Positions 39,666-49,586 are shown, counted from the stretch's first letter. The stretch: DNA of 64,000 nucleotides from Tatumella citrea (GCF_002163585.1 NZ_CP015579.1:3658001-3722000); one strand, 5' to 3'. Notes: a model not told the origin generated them from the letters alone. Made by a program: numbers and translations.

Positions 39666-40184
39666 TTGCGCTTCGACAGCGGAGATCCCACCAGTCAGGC
39701 AACCGGGACTGTCACAGGGATTCTGCTTTGCCTGGTTGCCACCAGTTGCTATGGCCTGGCGGGATTTCTTGCCCGGCGCTGGATAGCAGACAAAGGTGGT
39801 CTGGCCCCCGAAATGGTTGCCTGCGGCAGCCAGGGCGGCGCTTCATTGTTCCTGTTGCCATTTTTTATCGGACACCTTAGCGTCGGTGCGCCGACACACT
39901 GGGAAGAGACCAGTGCATGGGTGAGTGTGATTGCTGTCGGGCTTTTTTGCACCGCCTGGGCGTATATTGTCTATTTCCGGTTGCTGGCAGATATCGGGCC
40001 TTTACGCTCATTTAGCGTAACCTTTTTAATCCCGCCTTTTGCTGTCCTGTGGGGATATCTGGTGCTCGGTGAAACAATCAACCGCGGATTTACCGCAGGG
40101 GCAGTGATTATTGGTCTGTCGGTCTGGATGCTTGTCAGCTCGCCTGCCAAATCAGCAAAACCTGGTATCAGTGCTTCCCGCTGA
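39666..40184 (+). pseudogene. Truncated EamA/DMT transporter (second half)
   Basis: About 170 residues: five transmembrane segments of the C-terminal EamA domain (TVTGILLCLVATSCYGLAGFLARRWI and YFRLLADIGPLRSFSVTFLIPPFAVLWGYLVLGE). The first EamA domain is missing, replaced by the LysR scar. A short Gly/Asp-rich stretch stands where the link would be. It could be translated but is unlikely to transport. Confidence 0.7.
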
Positions 40185-40195
40185 TACAGGACACA

Positions 40196-40225
40196 GGCCG
40201 GAGTGAGCCATTCTCAGCTCCGGCC
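40196..40225. terminator. Convergent terminator
   Basis: GGCCGGAG ... CTCCGGCC with an 8-bp stem between the EamA remnant and the leftward cold-shock gene. Confidence 0.55.
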
Positions 40226-40240
40226 GGGATACCGGGTGAG

Positions 40241-40717
40241 TTAGATTTTCAGCATTTTTACTGTGGCATCGATATCGATTTCATCTTCAGTGAAAATCAG
40301 TGTCGAGCCCTGAAAAGTGGTGATTGCCAGTTTTCTCAGTGACCGCATGGCCCCCGGGGTAATCTCGGATTTTGGCCGGATACTGTTCATCAGCGCGCCG
40401 ACGGACAGTACGGTATTTTCTTTATCGATTCCGGCATCAGCAGGCACTTCTTCGCTGTAAACCACAAAGGATTTAATCGCGGTCAGTTTCAGTCGCTCAC
40501 CGGCAATAAAGATATATTTACTGTCAGGAATGACTTTTACCGAGAATGCAGAAAGCCCTTTGTTATTTGTGCCGGGCTCAAAAGTCACCGCTGCGTCTTT
40601 CTTTATCAGTTCAGGGTTGGCGACTTTAATCACATGAAAATAGCGGTTATCGCCGTTTTCATCTTTGATAAATCCAAAACCTTTATCTTTAAACCAGGTT
40701 GTGATTGTTCCGTTCAT
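40241..40717 (-). CDS. Cold-shock-domain protein with unusual C-terminal extension
   Basis: A 158-residue protein. Residues 1-63 are a cold-shock (CSD) fold: MNGTITTWFKDKGFGFI with RNP1 KGFGFI (12-17), but RNP2 reads NRYFHV (24-29) instead of the VFVHF type. The other 95 residues (YIFIAGERLKLTAIKSFVVYSEE... and a C-terminal acidic helix) match no domain I recognise. Nucleic-acid binding is inferred. It stands alone between two convergent or divergent units. Confidence 0.75.
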   Translation of the reverse strand: MNGTITTWFKDKGFGFIKDENGDNRYFHVIKVANPELIKKDAAVTFEPGTNNKGLSAFSVKVIPDSKYIFIAGERLKLTAIKSFVVYSEEVPADAGIDKENTVLSVGALMNSIRPKSEITPGAMRSLRKLAITTFQGSTLIFTEDEIDIDATVKMLKI

Positions 40718-40894
40718 CGCTGTTACCGCCTGTTAACTCGTTTATCTGCTCAATTTTTGCAGCGCGCAGTGTAAAATACAATGCCCGCACAGACTATGTT
40801 TTTGGCACCTGACTGAGTGATAATTTTGCAGGTGTTCATCTGATTCACGACCATTTTGCCCGGCCAGTAGAAAACAGTGATGATTTACTGGCTG

Positions 40895-41755
40895 TCAGGC
40901 AAGCCCTTTGGCAGTCACGACTTCACCGACAAAGTCCAGCACTCTGCGCAACAGCGGAGAACCGCGTAAATCAGCATGCACCACCAGCCAAATCTCCGGC
41001 GCAAACAGTTCCCCGCTGAACGGCAAACGCTGCAGCTCAGGTTCCACATCACCAATAAATTGTGGCAGCGATGCCACTCCGGCACCACTTTTCGCAGCCA
41101 TCAACTGACTGGTGATATCACTGACAGCACAGCTAACCGGTCGTCCGTCAGCCGCTGCCACTATCCATCGGGCATGCGGCATGGTGGCATACTGGCTGCC
41201 ATAGCCGATAAATGCCCAGTCAGCCGGCTGATTTTTCTGTGGGTAATCTCTGTGTGCATAGAGTGAAAACGGCATAGCTCCAAGTTTACGAGCCACATCG
41301 TTATTGTCTACAGGGCGAGCCAGCCGCAGAGCTATATCGGCTTCACGGCGACTCAGGGAGATCCGCGCTGCCTGGCTGACAATACTGAGCTGTATCTGCG
41401 GATAGCGCTCGCGGAAAAGTTGCAGACTGCCTGCCAGCATATGGGTCGCCAGCACCGGTGGCGCACTGATAGTAACGTTACCTGCGACCAGCTCCTGTTC
41501 GGCACGGGCACTGCGCTCAATAGCGAAGGCCGCTTCTTCCATCCGTCTGGCCATACCGAGAATCTGCTGTCCAAACGGGGTTACAGAACAGCTACGGGTA
41601 GAGCGTCGAATCAGTGTGCTGTTAAGGCTGGTTTCGAGACTGTTGAGCCGCCGGCTGACAGTAGCATGATCGACCGCTAACCGACGAGCAGCCCCCGACA
41701 AACTGCCGGCTTCTGCCACTGCCAGCAAATAACGCAGATCTTCCCAGTTTAGCAT
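40895..41755 (-). CDS. LysR-family regulator, divergent to the DHA2 pump
   Basis: A 286-residue LysR protein with the winged helix WEDLRYLLAVAEAGSLSGAARRLAVDHATVSRRLNSLE and effector domain ending at VVTAKGLA. I take the ATG at 41755 (MLNWEDLRY); an upstream TTG adds ten residues. It is divergent from the MFS gene with 99 bases between starts, the usual LysR/target layout. Confidence 0.88.
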   Translation of the reverse strand: MLNWEDLRYLLAVAEAGSLSGAARRLAVDHATVSRRLNSLETSLNSTLIRRSTRSCSVTPFGQQILGMARRMEEAAFAIERSARAEQELVAGNVTISAPPVLATHMLAGSLQLFRERYPQIQLSIVSQAARISLSRREADIALRLARPVDNNDVARKLGAMPFSLYAHRDYPQKNQPADWAFIGYGSQYATMPHARWIVAAADGRPVSCAVSDITSQLMAAKSGAGVASLPQFIGDVEPELQRLPFSGELFAPEIWLVVHADLRGSPLLRRVLDFVGEVVTAKGLA

Positions 41756-41854
41756 TTGTGCATTTTTCCCCGGAGTATTGTGCAACTATAGAGAATTAAC
41801 GCACAGCTCACAATTATCTATGCTGCATCCTCTGAAGAAAGGAGTGATGTCACC

Positions 41855-43225
41855 ATGAATTTTCAAACCAGAATCACCCAGGTTGCCACCTGCCTGGCCT
41901 TCGCGATTGTGCTGCTGGACACCAGCGTAGTGAATGTAGCCATCGCCACAATACGTCATAGCCTGCATACCGATATGCGCGGTATACAGTGGATTATTAA
42001 CAGCTACTCTCTGACTTTTTCTGCTCTGTTACTCACCGCCGGGGTGTTGGGGGACAGATTTGGCTGTAAGCCAGTGTTTCTTGCCGGGTTTGCTCTGTTT
42101 ACTTTCGGGTCTCTGTGTTGCGGAATGTCTGCTACTGCCGGAACATTAATTGCCTCACGGATCATTCAGGGAGTGGGAGCTGCCTTACTGGTCCCGGCTT
42201 CACTGTCTCTGATTCACATTTTGTTCCGTGATGACGCCGAACGCGGTAAAGCCATCGGCTGGTGGGGAGCAGCCGGTGGAATTGCCCTGGCAGCAGGTCC
42301 GGTAGCCGGTGGCTGGCTGGTGACATTACAGGGCTGGCCATCAGTATTTCTGTTAAACGTTCCTGTCGGGATTCTCGGACTACTGATTGTCGCGCGCTAT
42401 GCACCACCTTCAGTGCCACGGCCTGCTAAGCGCCCGGATATTGCCGGTCAGTTAGCGGCGATAATCATGGCAGGTTCACTGGCTTACGGGCTGATTACTG
42501 CCGGACATGACGGCTGGACCAGCCAGCACGTGCTTATCTCACTAATCATTTCGGTGGTCAGCGCGCTACTGTTTATGGTCGCGGAACGCCACCATCCTGA
42601 CCCTATGCTGCCACTCAGCCTGTTTCGCCAGGTAACTTTAACCACCAGCACCCTGGTTGGTTTTATCGCAAACCTGGCATTTTACGGCATGATCTTTGTG
42701 CTGAGCCTCTACTTTCAGACGGTACTGCACTACTCTCCGCAGCAGGCCGGGAGTGCCTTTTTACCGATGATGGCAATCCTGGTCGTCATGAATATTCTGG
42801 CCGGGAGAATCATGCCGCGGGTCGGGGTAAAACGGCTGACAGTTTATGGATTACTGATTTCCGCCAGCGGCTACGGATGGCTTATCAGCGCCGGTCATCT
42901 GGCAACACCTCTGGCAATGTTACTGGCCGGTAGCGGGATTGCGCTGGCTATTCCGGCAATCACCAGTGCAGCACTGGCTTCTGTCGCACCGAATCAGACG
43001 GGGATCGCTGGTGGGCTACTGAATGCAGCACGGCAGGCTGGCGGGGTATTCGGGGTTGCGTTATTCGGTACACTGATTAACAGCCACAGCCCGTTGCAGT
43101 TTACTCACGGAATGCATACTGCTCTGATGATCTCTGTCGGACTGCTACTGTTGGCGGCCGGAATCAGCGGGTTTTGGCTAAAACCCGTGCCAAATTCCCG
43201 AAAAAAGCAGCATCTTCCGGCCTGA
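41855..43225 (+). CDS. 14-TM MFS drug/metabolite exporter (DHA2, EmrB/QacA type)
   Basis: A 456-residue MFS protein with motif A GVLGDRFGCKP, motif C-like GGIALAAGPVAGGWLV, and LDTSVVNVAIATI typical of DHA2. AGGAG precedes the ATG. The divergent LysR gene is its likely regulator. No EmrA-type adaptor is adjacent, so it probably works alone at the inner membrane. Confidence 0.9.
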   Translation: MNFQTRITQVATCLAFAIVLLDTSVVNVAIATIRHSLHTDMRGIQWIINSYSLTFSALLLTAGVLGDRFGCKPVFLAGFALFTFGSLCCGMSATAGTLIASRIIQGVGAALLVPASLSLIHILFRDDAERGKAIGWWGAAGGIALAAGPVAGGWLVTLQGWPSVFLLNVPVGILGLLIVARYAPPSVPRPAKRPDIAGQLAAIIMAGSLAYGLITAGHDGWTSQHVLISLIISVVSALLFMVAERHHPDPMLPLSLFRQVTLTTSTLVGFIANLAFYGMIFVLSLYFQTVLHYSPQQAGSAFLPMMAILVVMNILAGRIMPRVGVKRLTVYGLLISASGYGWLISAGHLATPLAMLLAGSGIALAIPAITSAALASVAPNQTGIAGGLLNAARQAGGVFGVALFGTLINSHSPLQFTHGMHTALMISVGLLLLAAGISGFWLKPVPNSRKKQHLPA

Positions 43226-43300
43226 CCGGTAAACAGAAGATCATATCAGCACAATTATCATCAAGGCGGCACAGCAAAAATAGCCTGCCGCCCGTTGTTA

Positions 43301-44491
43301 TTACTCTTCGCTTCCCGGTTCCCGGCGGCGGCGGTGAACCCGACCTTCTGCCAGCGCGGTAAGCAGCAACACTACGGTAGTCACCCAACTGGCGCATTCC
43401 AGTCTCAGTGGCGCAATAAGCCATGGAATAAGGCACAGCACCACGGCTCCGGCCAGGTGTGGCACAGGGATTTTCCCGTAAACGGTTTTTTTATAAAACG
43501 CACTACCTGCCAGAAAGATCACCGGACCTGCGCACAGTACCAGGCTGTGCAAAAGCTGCGTGGTTTGTTGCGGAGCTTCCATGGTCAGATCATTACCGAC
43601 AGCCATCACGATAATACCGCCGATCAGGATGACGTGGAGATAATGGAATCTGGCCCCCATCTTCCCCTGATCATCAGAGCGGCTAATCGCCAGCGTCGCT
43701 TCTTTGCCGGAAGTGCCAAAATAAAGCCACCAAACCGCCAGCACTGACAGAAAAGTTGCTGCCATTGCGGATATTTCAGAAACACTCCAGTGAGTTTCTG
43801 CCGACAGTGATCCTCCGGTCGCCAACAGAGTCTCCCCCAGTGCCACAATCACAAACAACTGACAACGCTCCGTCAGGTGTCCCCCCTCTATCGTCCAGTC
43901 ACGGGTGGAGGATCGCCCCATTCCCGGGAAGGCAAAACCATTCATCGGCGACAGGTATTCACATAACACCGCAATCACCCAGAGTAATGTGCGCCATTCC
44001 CCTCCGGCCAGCGCCCCGCCAAACCAGAACAATGCTGAAACCAGTAGCCACGCCAGCATCCGTCGATAGTTAGGGCTGAGCGCATGTTCACGCCCGAGAA
44101 TAACCACAATCACCAGCGTACGACCGGCCTGAATCACCACATAGGCCAGAGTAAAAATCCATGCCCGGTCAGTAAAGGCTTCCGGTAACGCAGCCGACAT
44201 CACCAGCGCAGCCGCCATGACAAAAAATAGCAGCCCGCGAATAGCCGGGGTTTCCGGGCTGAACCAGTTAGTTACCCAGCAGGTGTATTGCCAGCCCAGC
44301 CAGACTGCAAACCAGAGGATAAGTGTGTGCAGCACTCCTGAAAAACTCAGGTCATGCAATAAGCTGTGGCTGAGTTGCGTGACCGCAAACACATACACCA
44401 GGTCAAAAAACAACTCCTCCCATGTAACCCGCGCATGGTGGCCATCACGCTGGCGTAACAAAGCAGTCGCCAGATTATTATTATCAGCCAT
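43301..44491 (-). CDS. LtrA family membrane protein
   Basis: A 396-residue polytopic membrane protein with the LtrA (low-temperature requirement A) signatures WEELFFDLVYVFAVTQLSHSL and HLTERCQLFVIVALGETLL. It has about eleven helices and a Glu/Arg-rich tail. The cellular role of LtrA is unclear. It lies downstream of the SDR gene with a terminator between. Confidence 0.88.
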   Translation of the reverse strand: MADNNNLATALLRQRDGHHARVTWEELFFDLVYVFAVTQLSHSLLHDLSFSGVLHTLILWFAVWLGWQYTCWVTNWFSPETPAIRGLLFFVMAAALVMSAALPEAFTDRAWIFTLAYVVIQAGRTLVIVVILGREHALSPNYRRMLAWLLVSALFWFGGALAGGEWRTLLWVIAVLCEYLSPMNGFAFPGMGRSSTRDWTIEGGHLTERCQLFVIVALGETLLATGGSLSAETHWSVSEISAMAATFLSVLAVWWLYFGTSGKEATLAISRSDDQGKMGARFHYLHVILIGGIIVMAVGNDLTMEAPQQTTQLLHSLVLCAGPVIFLAGSAFYKKTVYGKIPVPHLAGAVVLCLIPWLIAPLRLECASWVTTVVLLLTALAEGRVHRRRREPGSEE

Positions 44492-44560
44492 ACATAGTCT
44501 CTTTATCGTCAGTCAGGGCTTCCTGCTCTGCGGCTGCCGCCCACTTTTTAATGCAACAAA

Positions 44561-44596
44561 CCCGGCGCTTTCCGCTATCAGACGGAAAACGCCGGG
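44561..44596 (-). terminator. Terminator of the SDR gene
   Basis: Read leftwards, CCCGGCG, one mismatch and TTTCCG pair with CGGAAA and CGCCGGG around an 8-base loop, followed by TTTG. Lies between the SDR gene and ltrA. Confidence 0.7.
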
Positions 44597-44648
44597 CAAT
44601 GATCCTGCGAAGGCTTTGCCGGATATTCCCGGCAACAGGCTATGGCAG

Positions 44649-45422
44649 TTATTTTGTAGTATAGCCACCATTAACCAGGATGGTTTGTCCGGTCATCCAC
44701 CAGCCATCAGTGACCAGAAAACGTACCCACGGCACTATATCTTTGATATCTGTCAGACCGGTTTTACTGAACGGCGATAACGCAGCGGCGGTTTTATGAT
44801 AAGCCACGGCATCTGCCCCTTCTGCAGGGTAGAAGAAAGGAGTATCCATCGGCCCGGGTCCGATTGCTGTTACCGAAATCCCACGTTCACCCAGCTCTTT
44901 CGACGCAGCCCGGGTAAAATGTTCTACCGGCGCTTTCATGCCCGCATAGGCGGCATAGTAAGGGGTATAAGCCCCAAGTAAAGAAGTGACCAGCGTACAA
45001 ATCCGGCCATTATCATTCAGGTGTTTGCCGGCTTCTTTCAGGAAGAAGAACGCAGTCTTGGCATTGACCGTGCTCATCTCATCAAATTCTGCTTCACTGA
45101 TATCAGCCATTGGCTTCTTCAGCACTTTACCGACTGTGTTGATGGCAATATCCGGACGGCCAAACTGCGCCACTACATCAGCAAACAGTTTCTCCATCGC
45201 CGCCGCTGAACTAAGGTCTGCCTGAAAAGCTGCTGCTTTCGCCCCGGCAGCGATAATCTCCGCCACAGTATCATCGGCCTGCTGACGGGTAGCTGCGCTG
45301 TTGTAATGCACGGCAACAGCCGCTGCGCCCTGCTGTGCAAAATCACGGGCAATCAACCCTCCGAGGTTTTTTGCGCCCCCGGCAATAATCACGACTTTAC
45401 CTTTAACTGAATGTTCTGACAT
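44649..45422 (-). CDS. Short-chain dehydrogenase/reductase (SDR)
   Basis: A 257-residue classical SDR with an NAD(P)-binding AGGAKNLGG loop, NTVG in place of NNAG, catalytic Ser in TSLLGAY, the YxxxK motif (YAGMK), and a C-terminal GQTILVNGG. The substrate is unknown. It is divergent from the LysR gene at 45546, 123 bases apart, which is likely to regulate it. Confidence 0.88.
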   Translation of the reverse strand: MSEHSVKGKVVIIAGGAKNLGGLIARDFAQQGAAAVAVHYNSAATRQQADDTVAEIIAAGAKAAAFQADLSSAAAMEKLFADVVAQFGRPDIAINTVGKVLKKPMADISEAEFDEMSTVNAKTAFFFLKEAGKHLNDNGRICTLVTSLLGAYTPYYAAYAGMKAPVEHFTRAASKELGERGISVTAIGPGPMDTPFFYPAEGADAVAYHKTAAALSPFSKTGLTDIKDIVPWVRFLVTDGWWMTGQTILVNGGYTTK

Positions 45423-45545
45423 AACCTGCCCCTGAGTGAATTATGACGCGACGATCCCGCTGATAAGCAGATTAGTACAGATTTTTATTGTATAAAGGTG
45501 ATTATTTTGTATTCACTATGCAGAAAACACGATTAATTAGCGCTT

Positions 45546-46481
45546 ATGGATACTCTGGAACAATTTCGTATTTTTATTCGTGTCGCGGAGATTGGTAGCT
45601 TTATCCGCACCGCGGAAACCCTGAACCGGCCAGCTTCAACGGTCTCGGCAGCCATTCGTGAGCTGGAAAACCGGCTGGGGACACGGCTGTTCCACCGGAC
45701 AACCCGCAACGTTTCTCTGACTTCTGACGGAGAAACCCTCTACGCACGTAGCCAACAGCTGATACAGGATATGGAAGAAACCGAAAATCTGTTCCGGCAG
45801 CAGGATGACAGAGTCACCGGCCGGCTCAGGGTCGATGTGCCGGGAAGAGTCGGCAACCAGATTATTATCCCCGCCCTGCCCGACTTTTTTGCCCGCTATC
45901 CGCAGATTTCCATCGAACTGGGGGTGACCGATCGTAGTGTCAATCTGGCAGAAGAAGGTATCGACTGTGCGGTTCGGGTCGGCGTGCTCAGCGACTCCGG
46001 ACTGATTGCCCGCCCTACCGGTCTGCTGAAGCTGATTAACGTCGCCTCAGACGGTTACCTGCACCGCTATGGCAGACCAGTCGACCCCGGACAGTTACAG
46101 AATCACTACGTGGTCGGTTATGCCTCGCCCACTTCCGGTCGCAGGGAAAACTGGCAATGGGTCGCAGATGATAAAATATTGTCGACCCGGGTGAATGCCC
46201 TGCTGAGTGTCAACAATGCAGAAGCCTGGATAACCGGCTGTGTGGCAGGGATGGGGATGATTCAGATTCCGGAATATGATGTTGCCGGACTGCTGGCTGC
46301 CGGCACTCTGCTTGAAGTGATGATGGATTATCTGCCACCGCCATTGCCGGTCAATATCATTTACCCACATCGCCGTCACCTCTCACGACCATTACAGCTG
46401 TTTATTGACTGGCTGGAACCGTTGCTCAGGGAAAAAATGCAGCTCAGAGATGCCAGGAACCGCCGTCCTGCAAATTCATAA
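45546..46481 (+). CDS. LysR-family regulator paired with the SDR gene
   Basis: A 311-residue LysR protein: winged helix FRIFIRVAEIGSFIRTAETLNRPASTVSAAIRELENRLGTRLFHRTTRNV, and effector domain with VNLAEEGIDCAVRVGVLSDSG. This is the type that regulates a divergent oxidoreductase. GATACTC... at its start gives no strong Shine-Dalgarno, so the ATG at 45546 is inferred from alignment to the family. Confidence 0.88.
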   Translation: MDTLEQFRIFIRVAEIGSFIRTAETLNRPASTVSAAIRELENRLGTRLFHRTTRNVSLTSDGETLYARSQQLIQDMEETENLFRQQDDRVTGRLRVDVPGRVGNQIIIPALPDFFARYPQISIELGVTDRSVNLAEEGIDCAVRVGVLSDSGLIARPTGLLKLINVASDGYLHRYGRPVDPGQLQNHYVVGYASPTSGRRENWQWVADDKILSTRVNALLSVNNAEAWITGCVAGMGMIQIPEYDVAGLLAAGTLLEVMMDYLPPPLPVNIIYPHRRHLSRPLQLFIDWLEPLLREKMQLRDARNRRPANS

Positions 46482-46747
46482 TTTTGCAGGCACCCGCCGG
46501 ACGATTTTGCCTGTATTGAGATTCCGCCACGCCCGCCAACAGTGCATATTACGTACCAGCATGGATCGTTTCTCGCGCTATATAAAAAAATACATAATGA
46601 AATCAACAGCTAATTCCTGAAGAAAAAACTTTTTAGCTGATACGAATCAAACAGTTAAATTTTCATTTTCCTCAGAATAAAACATGGCACGATTCTGGCT
46701 TTGCATTAAGTATAAATTTTTCCCTTAAATGCAAAAAAGAGGCTGCC

Positions 46748-48055
46748 ATGGTGAATGTTGTGACTACGGTGAATGAAAGCACATTGTTCAGTCGCCAGAT
46801 GAAACGTGTTTTATACGCCAGCATTATTGGTTCCGTCATTGAATGGTACGATTTTGTGATTTACGGAATGGCAGCAGCACTGGTGTTCAATCATCTCTTT
46901 TTTCCAGCTTTTGATCCTTCGGTTGGCATCATTCTTTCTCTGAGTACTTATGCCGTAGGCTATTTTTCCAGGCCGCTCGGAGGCATCATTTTTGGGCATT
47001 TTGGAGACAAGCTGGGGCGCAAAGCGATGCTCACGCTGACCCTGGTGCTGATGGGGATGGGAACATTTCTGATTGGCTGCCTGCCAACTTATCACCAGGT
47101 CGGGCTACTGGCTCCGGTATTACTGGTGATATTACGCTTTACACAGGGATTGGGAATTGGCGGGGAGTGGGCTGGTTCTGTCGCACTGGCGGTAGAACAT
47201 GCACCAAAAAATAGCCGGGGACTGATTGGCAGCCTTATTCAGCTCGGTTACCCTCTGGGCGTCCTGCTGTCTACCGCAGTTTTTGCATTAATGACCCTGC
47301 TGCCGGAACACAGTTTTATGAGCTGGGGATGGCGCATTCCGTTTCTGGTCAGCATTGTGCTGGTGTTTGCCGGAACACTGATCCGCATTTACGTTGAAGA
47401 AAGCCCGGTATTCGAACAGTCGGCTAATCAGACAGCTAAAACGTCGCTGCCTTTTCTCGATATTCTTAAATATCACCGCCGGACCTTTTTCACCGCGATT
47501 GGTATCAAACTCTCGGAAATCGCCTGGGTGGTGACCATCACTGTTTTTGGTGTCAGTTATGTCACCCGGCAACTGGGATTACCAAAAACAGTCATTCTGA
47601 ACGGGTTAGTCTGCGCCGCGGCATTGGAACTGCTCACCATCCCGTTATTCGGTTATTTATCTGACCGTTTCGGCAGGCGGCCGCTGTTTTTCTGCGGCTG
47701 CCTGTTCACCATCATTGCGGCATTTCCGTTGTTTACCCTGCTGGATACCCGCGATCCGACAATTATTGCACTGACCGTGGCCGTGGCTGTCAGTTTTGGC
47801 CAGGGGATCATGTTTGGCCCGGAAGCTGCGTGGATATGTGAGCTGTTCCCTACCCATTTACGTTATACCGGCGCTTCTATGGGGATGCAGATCGGTGGTG
47901 CGCTGGGAGGCGGTGTGGTACCTGTGGCTGCCTCAGCCTTACTGGTCTGGGCCGGTGGTTCTACCTGGGCGGTATCCGTGATGTTGATAATCATCGCCAT
48001 GCTCACCCTCTGGGCAACATTTGCCGCCAGAGAAACAGCTCACAGTGATCTTTAG
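46748..48055 (+). CDS. MHS-family MFS symporter (ShiA/KgtP-like)
   Basis: A 435-residue 12-helix metabolite:H+ symporter: VIEWYDFVIYGMAAALVFNHLFFP, GHFGDKLGRKAML and QGLGIGGEWAGSVALAVEH are typical MHS signatures. These import organic acids, shikimate or aromatic acids. It heads a rightward group with MOSC and VanB-like genes (8 and 13 bases apart). Confidence 0.9.
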   Translation: MVNVVTTVNESTLFSRQMKRVLYASIIGSVIEWYDFVIYGMAAALVFNHLFFPAFDPSVGIILSLSTYAVGYFSRPLGGIIFGHFGDKLGRKAMLTLTLVLMGMGTFLIGCLPTYHQVGLLAPVLLVILRFTQGLGIGGEWAGSVALAVEHAPKNSRGLIGSLIQLGYPLGVLLSTAVFALMTLLPEHSFMSWGWRIPFLVSIVLVFAGTLIRIYVEESPVFEQSANQTAKTSLPFLDILKYHRRTFFTAIGIKLSEIAWVVTITVFGVSYVTRQLGLPKTVILNGLVCAAALELLTIPLFGYLSDRFGRRPLFFCGCLFTIIAAFPLFTLLDTRDPTIIALTVAVAVSFGQGIMFGPEAAWICELFPTHLRYTGASMGMQIGGALGGGVVPVAASALLVWAGGSTWAVSVMLIIIAMLTLWATFAARETAHSDL

Positions 48056-48063
48056 AGGTAACC

Positions 48064-48567
48064 ATGAATTCACTTACCCAACCCGCCAGCAATGACCTGA
48101 TCACCTTTAGCGGCAAGGTCGAGTTCTTACATTTATGCCCGCGGGCGTTTTTGCCAATGCGATCAGTCAGCTCATTAAATCTTATTGCTGGTCAGGGGAT
48201 TGAGGGCGATCGCTACAGCCTGAGCAGTGGTTTTTACTCACATAAGCCAGAGGAAGGACGCCAGGTCACACTGTTTGAAATTGAAACGCTTGAAGCCCTG
48301 AAACGGGACCACAATATTGATTTTGCCCCGGAAGAACATCGCAGAAATATCACTGTCCGGGGAGTGCCGCTAAATCATCTGGTTGGCAAACGCTTTTGGG
48401 TTGGAGAGGTGTTACTGGAATCCACCCGGCTTTCAACTCCCTGCAAGCACCTGGAGGAAATTACCGGAAAACCGGTCTTTGATCCGTTAATTAACCGATC
48501 CGGGCTGAATTGTAAAATTTTACAGGGCGGGATCGTGACTCTGAACGATCTGATCCGCAATGAATGA
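48064..48567 (+). CDS. MOSC-domain protein (YiiM-like core)
   Basis: A 167-residue MOSC domain with the catalytic Cys in STRLSTPCKHLEE and the NITVRGVPLNHLVGKRFWVGEVLLE strand. MOSC proteins bind molybdenum cofactor; YiiM and YcbX reduce N-hydroxylated compounds using a separate reductase. It begins 8 bases after the symporter and ends 13 bases before the flavin/[2Fe-2S] reductase, which suggests a two-component reductase. Confidence 0.85.
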   Translation: MNSLTQPASNDLITFSGKVEFLHLCPRAFLPMRSVSSLNLIAGQGIEGDRYSLSSGFYSHKPEEGRQVTLFEIETLEALKRDHNIDFAPEEHRRNITVRGVPLNHLVGKRFWVGEVLLESTRLSTPCKHLEEITGKPVFDPLINRSGLNCKILQGGIVTLNDLIRNE

Positions 48568-48580
48568 GTGAATAAATACT

Positions 48581-49531
48581 ATGCACCCTATCACCTATAT
48601 AACGACAGTCATTACCGGGCTACAGACTACCGGTGATGATGCCTTGTTGATCACACTGGCGGATCCGGATCGCTGGGAGCTTCCGCCATTTTCTGCCGGA
48701 GCCCATATTGATTTATTGCTCGGTAACGGGATAAGACGCAGCTATTCATTGTGTGGTGATCCCGCTAACCGTTATGAATATCAGTTAGCGGTAAAACGAG
48801 AAACAGAGAGTCGCGGCGGATCACAGTGGATCCATGAACAGTTTACTCCCGGGATGGAAGTCCGGGTTTCTCTGCCGCGCACGACTTTACAGATTCAGCC
48901 GCACCGACAAAAACATCTGTTAATTGCCGGCGGAATTGGTATCACCCCTATGCTGTCGATGATTTATTCACTGGAGCGCGCCGGACTCTCTTATCAGTTA
49001 CATTATTTTTATCGCGGAACTCCGCCATTACTGGCAGAGATTCAGCAAGTGGCGCAACAGGGAGAGATCTTTCTTTATCCGCAGGGGTACAGGGAGGGCA
49101 GGAAAACAGAATTGCCGGATATTATTCCGCAACCCGGTGACGACTGGTGCCTCTACTGCTGTGGTCCTCAGAGAATGATGGACGCATTTAATGCGAGCAC
49201 TGCACAGTGGCACAGTTCTCAGTGCCAGCAGGAGCATTTTTCCGGGATGGAGCTGGATGATTCCATGTTTCCGTCCTACCAGCTTGAACTTCGGCAATCC
49301 GGCAGAGAAATCACGGTCAGAAAAGGGCAGTCTCCATTGCAGGCTTTGCTGGAGGCCGATGTTTATGTTGACCACTCCTGCGAAGGAGGGATATGTGGGG
49401 CCTGTCGTGTCAGTTGGTGTGAAGGCAGCCCGGTACACAGAGATAAAGTACTGACTGAGCAACAACGCCAGCAGGAGCTGATCCTGTGTGTCGCTGGCTG
49501 TGAAAGTCGCAGGCTGGTCCTCGATTTATAA
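48581..49531 (+). CDS. VanB/PDR-type flavin and [2Fe-2S] oxidoreductase
   Basis: A 316-residue phthalate-dioxygenase-reductase-type protein: FMN-binding RRSYSLCGDP, NAD-binding GGIGITPMLSM, and a C-terminal plant-type ferredoxin domain with CEGGICGACRVSW and a distal ILCVAGC. It moves electrons from NAD(P)H to a partner. Usually the partner is a Rieske oxygenase, but none is here; the adjacent MOSC protein is the likely acceptor. Confidence 0.9.
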   Translation: MHPITYITTVITGLQTTGDDALLITLADPDRWELPPFSAGAHIDLLLGNGIRRSYSLCGDPANRYEYQLAVKRETESRGGSQWIHEQFTPGMEVRVSLPRTTLQIQPHRQKHLLIAGGIGITPMLSMIYSLERAGLSYQLHYFYRGTPPLLAEIQQVAQQGEIFLYPQGYREGRKTELPDIIPQPGDDWCLYCCGPQRMMDAFNASTAQWHSSQCQQEHFSGMELDDSMFPSYQLELRQSGREITVRKGQSPLQALLEADVYVDHSCEGGICGACRVSWCEGSPVHRDKVLTEQQRQQELILCVAGCESRRLVLDL

Positions 49532-49566
49532 TGATAAACGGCGGTTTTTTCATCGCATCGCTGAAA

Positions 49567-49586
49567 AGTTCAGGCTATAGTGAACT
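49567..49586. promoter_or_regulatory. Inverted repeat upstream of the XRE-cupin gene
   Basis: AGTTCA-GGCTATAG-TGAACT, 6-bp arms with an 8-base spacer, 60 bases before the regulator start. A candidate autoregulatory site for the XRE-cupin protein. Confidence 0.35.
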
